Position numbers and translations under genes: made by a program
Shown: piece by piece, positions 12,959-16,121 of the stretch
Numbering within the stretch: the first letter of the stretch is position 1
How the letters are laid out: each line of letters opens with the position of its first letter
Assembly (NCBI GenBank): GCA_024640745.1
Contig: JAHEEL010000007.1
Span: 1-16,121 of the forward strand
DNA length: 16,121 nt
Source of the DNA: Actinomycetes bacterium
GTDB taxonomy: Bacteria > Actinomycetota > Acidimicrobiia > Spongiisociales > UBA5794
Direction of reading: 5' to 3'
Notes under the pieces: generated by a model
The model's database searches: none
Seen by the model: the letters and a program-made list of their open reading frames with translations, nothing else
Told to the model about the DNA's origin: nothing

Positions 12959-15900
12959 ATGAGACGTTCGCGAACCGCACTGCTGTTGGTACTGGGAATG
13001 GTGGCGGCGCTCCTGCCGCTCGGCGCGGCACCGGCTGCCGCGACCACCGGTGACCTCGTCGTCACCGGTGTGATCGATGGACCATTGACCGGCGGCATCC
13101 CGAAGGCCGTCGAGTTCTATGTTGTGAACGACATCGCAGACCTGAGCTTCTACGGCTTCGGCTCGGCCAACAACGGCGGGGGAACGGACGGCGAGGAATT
13201 CACTTTCCCGAGCGACGCTGCAACCGCCGGCGAGTTTGTCTACGTCGCCACAGAGGCAACCGCCTTCACCTCGTTCTTTGGCTTCGCCCCGGACTACACC
13301 AACGGAACAGCGCCAAACATCAACGGCGACGACGCAATAGAGCTCTTCAAGAACGGCGTGGTTGTCGACACCTTTGGTGATATCAATGTGTCCGGAACCG
13401 GCACGGCCTGGGATTACCTTGATGGGTGGGCGTATCGCGTTGATGGGTCCGGTCAGGACGGATCGACCTTCGTCCTGGCCAATTGGTACTTCAGCGGCCC
13501 GAACGCGCTCGATGGCGAGACGTCGAACGCAACGGCGGCAACACCCTTCCCAGTCGGGACCTATGCGGCGACCGTGGTCGATACACCTCCAACGGTCTCG
13601 AGCACCGATCCGGCGACCGGGGAGACGGGTGTCGCCATCGACGCCGATATCACCATCACATTCAGTGAGCCGGTCACGGTGACCGATCCGTGGTTCACCA
13701 TCTCCTGCGACACGAGCGGAGCGCACACCGCAGCGGTGAGCGGGGGGCCCTCCGTCTTCACCCTGAACCCGGACATCGACTTCGCCAACGCTGAGGAGTG
13801 CACAGTCCTGTTGACCGCGACGCAGATCGTCGATCAGGACGGCGATCCCAACGCCATGGAATCCGATTACTCGTGGTCGTTCACCTCGGTACCGGCCGGC
13901 GAAGTGATCACACCGATACACGACATCCAGGGCAGCGGATTCTCGAGTCCGCTGGTCGGCGAGATGGTCATCATCGAAGGTGTGGTCGTCGGCGACTTCC
14001 AGGAGGGCGACGACTACCCGAACGCCACGTATGACAACGACATCGACGGCTATTACGTCCAGGAGGAGGATGTCGACGCCGACGGCGATCCGGCGACGTC
14101 CGAGGGCATCTTCGTACGGGACAACGACAACGACATAGCGATTGGCGATGTCGTGAAGGTTGCCGGAACCGTCGCCGAGTACTTCGGACTCACACGGATC
14201 CAGGACCTGACGTCGGTCGTTGTCAATGACCCGGTGGATCCGACCAAGGACACGACGGTCATGGCGTCAACCGTGACGTTGCCGATCACCGACAATCTGG
14301 ACTTCGAGCGCGTCGAGGGCATGTCGGTGGTGTTGCCGCAGCCTCTCGTGATCGGCGAGTACTTCAACTTCGATCGTTTCAATGAGATTGTGCTGACCAC
14401 CGCGCGGGCGGCGCAGCCGACCGCCGTCTATGCACCGGGCTCTCCCGAGGCGGCGGCGCTGGCGGACCTCAACGCGCGGAGCCGGATCACACTCGATGAT
14501 GGCCGCGGCAGCCAGAATCCCGATCCTGCGATCCATCCCAACGGACACATCTTCGATCTCACCAACCTGTTCCGCGGCGGCGATACCGTCGCCAACGTGA
14601 CGGGAGTCATGGACTACGCGTTCAGTCTCTACCGGGTGCAGCCGACGATCGCGCCCGACTACGGCGGCGGTGGCGAGTACTTGGTGGTCAACGAGCGACC
14701 TGCATCGCCCGCTCCGGTGGGCGGTGACCTCGAGGTTGCCACGTTCAATGTCCTGAACTACTTCACGACGCTCGACGACGCATCCGGGTCGATCTGCGGG
14801 CCGCTCGGCGATCAGGAATGCCGCGGTGCAAACACGCCGGAGGAGTTCACCAGGCAGAAAACCAAGATCGTCAGCGCGATCACGGCGATCGACGCCGACG
14901 TGGTCGGACTCATGGAGATCGAGAACGACGCAGCCGATGTAGCCGTCGAGGACCTGGTCGATGGTCTCAACGCAGTGGCCGGACCGGGAACCTACGCCAA
15001 TATCGTCACCGGACCGGTTGGCCCGGATGCGATCCGCGTGGCGCTGATCTACCAGCCGGAAAGCGTCACCCCGTACGGCGATCATGCGGTGTTGGAGGGT
15101 CCATTCCTCGACCCGAACAACACGGGGACGCCCAGAAACCGGGCTGCGCTGGCCCAGTCGTTCCTCGACAACGCCAACGGCGGCGTGTTCACCGTGGCGG
15201 TGAACCACTTGAAATCCAAGGGTACGGCGTGCGGCGCCGGGGACGACGATCCGGAGCAAGGGAGCTGCAACGTGACGAGAACCCTGGCGGCGGGGATGCT
15301 CGCCGACTGGCTCGGAACCGATCCCACCGGCAGTGGCGATGCCGACTTCCTGATCATCGGGGATCTCAACTCCTATGACAAGGAAGACCCAATCGGTGTT
15401 CTCACGGGTCGCGGCTACACCGATCTGGCACTGAACACTGGCGAGGACGCCTACTCGTACGTGTTCAGCGGACAGTGGGGCTATCTGGATTACGTCATGG
15501 CCAACGGGTCGGCGGCACCCCAGGTGAAGGGCACCACGATCTGGCACATCAATGCCGACGAGCCCGACATTCTCGACTACGACACGTCGTTCAAGCAGCC
15601 GCCACAGCAAGCGCTGTACGAACCCAACGCGTTCCGATCCTCCGACCACGATCCGGTGATCGTCGGTCTCGAACTGACGGTCACGCCGATGCAGGCAAAG
15701 GTGCACGCGCTGGGAACGCTTGCGGCGCTGCTGCCGACCGGCAACCGGCAGGACGACAAGCGGATCAGCAAGGCGATCGACAGCATCGAAGACAGCCTCA
15801 ATCCGGCCTACTGGGTGGACGACACCCATCTCACCGACAAGGGCTTCAAGGTCTTCGACGAAGAGAAGAAGGCCGTCAAGGATCTCATGAAGGTCCGTGG

Positions 15901-16121
15901 GCCGGCCAAGGCCGACGTACGGTCCGTGATTGCGGCCCTTGTCGATGCCGACGAGACGCTCGCCGCCACCGCCATCGCCGATGCCATTGCGGCAGGCGGC
16001 AATGCGCGTTGGATCGAGAAGGCCCAGCGGGAGATGGCCCGGGCTCTGGATGACCTGGCACGGAGCAAGCCGGACAAGGCCATCGACCACTACAAGACGG
16101 CGTGGCGCTTTGCCCAGAAGG
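12959..16121 (+). CDS. Secreted multidomain ExeM/NucH-type nuclease (3' end cut by window)
   Basis: An open frame of at least 1054 codons runs off the window. A Sec signal peptide is clear (RRSR, a leucine-rich core, cleavage near APAAA-TT, after residue 28). Then follow a lamin-tail-like region (about 29-205), a Big_5-like Ig domain (about 208-312, TPPTVSSTDPATGETGVAID), an OB-like region (about 318-560) and an endonuclease/exonuclease/phosphatase domain (about 590-905). Its catalytic motifs are present: N597 (ATFNVLNY), E653 (LMEIEN), H750 (NHLKSKG), D802 and N804 (GDLNSY), and D896-H897 (SDHDP). Cysteines fall in three near pairs (250/281, 613/621, 758/770), fitting disulfides in an exported protein. 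The C-terminus (from about 905) is helical and charged. The ATG at 12959 has a strong GAGGAGGG 4 nt upstream. Extracellular DNA degradation is the likely role; phosphatase activity is possible. Confidence 0.88.
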   Translation, partial: MRRSRTALLLVLGMVAALLPLGAAPAAATTGDLVVTGVIDGPLTGGIPKAVEFYVVNDIADLSFYGFGSANNGGGTDGEEFTFPSDAATAGEFVYVATEATAFTSFFGFAPDYTNGTAPNINGDDAIELFKNGVVVDTFGDINVSGTGTAWDYLDGWAYRVDGSGQDGSTFVLANWYFSGPNALDGETSNATAATPFPVGTYAATVVDTPPTVSSTDPATGETGVAIDADITITFSEPVTVTDPWFTISCDTSGAHTAAVSGGPSVFTLNPDIDFANAEECTVLLTATQIVDQDGDPNAMESDYSWSFTSVPAGEVITPIHDIQGSGFSSPLVGEMVIIEGVVVGDFQEGDDYPNATYDNDIDGYYVQEEDVDADGDPATSEGIFVRDNDNDIAIGDVVKVAGTVAEYFGLTRIQDLTSVVVNDPVDPTKDTTVMASTVTLPITDNLDFERVEGMSVVLPQPLVIGEYFNFDRFNEIVLTTARAAQPTAVYAPGSPEAAALADLNARSRITLDDGRGSQNPDPAIHPNGHIFDLTNLFRGGDTVANVTGVMDYAFSLYRVQPTIAPDYGGGGEYLVVNERPASPAPVGGDLEVATFNVLNYFTTLDDASGSICGPLGDQECRGANTPEEFTRQKTKIVSAITAIDADVVGLMEIENDAADVAVEDLVDGLNAVAGPGTYANIVTGPVGPDAIRVALIYQPESVTPYGDHAVLEGPFLDPNNTGTPRNRAALAQSFLDNANGGVFTVAVNHLKSKGTACGAGDDDPEQGSCNVTRTLAAGMLADWLGTDPTGSGDADFLIIGDLNSYDKEDPIGVLTGRGYTDLALNTGEDAYSYVFSGQWGYLDYVMANGSAAPQVKGTTIWHINADEPDILDYDTSFKQPPQQALYEPNAFRSSDHDPVIVGLELTVTPMQAKVHALGTLAALLPTGNRQDDKRISKAIDSIEDSLNPAYWVDDTHLTDKGFKVFDEEKKAVKDLMKVRGPAKADVRSVIAALVDADETLAATAIADAIAAGGNARWIEKAQREMARALDDLARSKPDKAIDHYKTAWRFAQK

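Noticed and set aside
14267..16090. A 607-codon open frame on the - strand opposite the secreted nuclease
   Set aside because: The + strand frame carries all the nuclease motifs; the antisense translation has no domain and follows from codon bias.

Overview
The window is about 65% GC and almost fully coding. It looks like chromosomal DNA of a high-GC, single-membrane bacterium, most likely an actinomycete-phylum organism (Actinomycetota; an Acidimicrobiia-like lineage is a guess). The reasons are frequent GTG/TTG starts, chains of 4-nt ATGA/GTGA gene overlaps, and a Tad pilus locus with no secretin or other outer-membrane parts. No tRNA, rRNA, CRISPR array, insertion sequence or phage gene was recognised.

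Left part (1-6606), mostly + strand, metabolism and membrane proteins. An FTR1/EfeU-type iron permease (112-939) faces a small DUF5658-like membrane protein on the - strand (1035-1385). A Bcr/CflA-type MFS exporter (1521-2741) is followed 13 nt later by tdh (2755-3813) and kbl (3824-5014). These two genes form the classic threonine degradation pair: threonine to 2-amino-3-ketobutyrate, then to glycine and acetyl-CoA. A 160-aa membrane protein of unknown function overlaps the end of kbl (5001-5483). A YbhN/AglD-like membrane protein (5557-6606) ends 3 bp from the converging pilus operon.

Middle part (12480 down to 6610, - strand), a compact Tad/Flp pilus operon. In transcription order it encodes: a 99-aa protein with a possible Sm-like C-terminus, CpaB (SAF domain), TadZ/CpaE, the CpaF/TadA ATPase, TadB, TadC, a 51-aa Flp prepilin, and three TadE/TadG-like minor pilin proteins. 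Nearly every junction is a 1-4 nt start/stop overlap; the exception is flp, which has its own strong ribosome binding site. No prepilin peptidase lies in the window. The first TadE-like gene has a clear prepilin motif but no usual start codon in front of it. TadZ has lost the P-loop lysine.

Right part (12481-16121). A 478-bp divergent intergenic region carries several dyads, including two copies of GCACGTGC, and separates the pilus operon from a large secreted protein on the + strand (12959 to beyond the window). That protein has a signal peptide, an N-terminal lamin-tail-like region, a Big_5-like Ig domain, an OB-like region, an ExeM/NucH-type endonuclease/exonuclease/phosphatase domain with its catalytic motifs, and a helical C-terminal extension cut by the window end. 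Pilus and nuclease together suggest a surface or DNA-related lifestyle module (attachment, DNA scavenging or uptake), but only the shared intergenic region supports a link.
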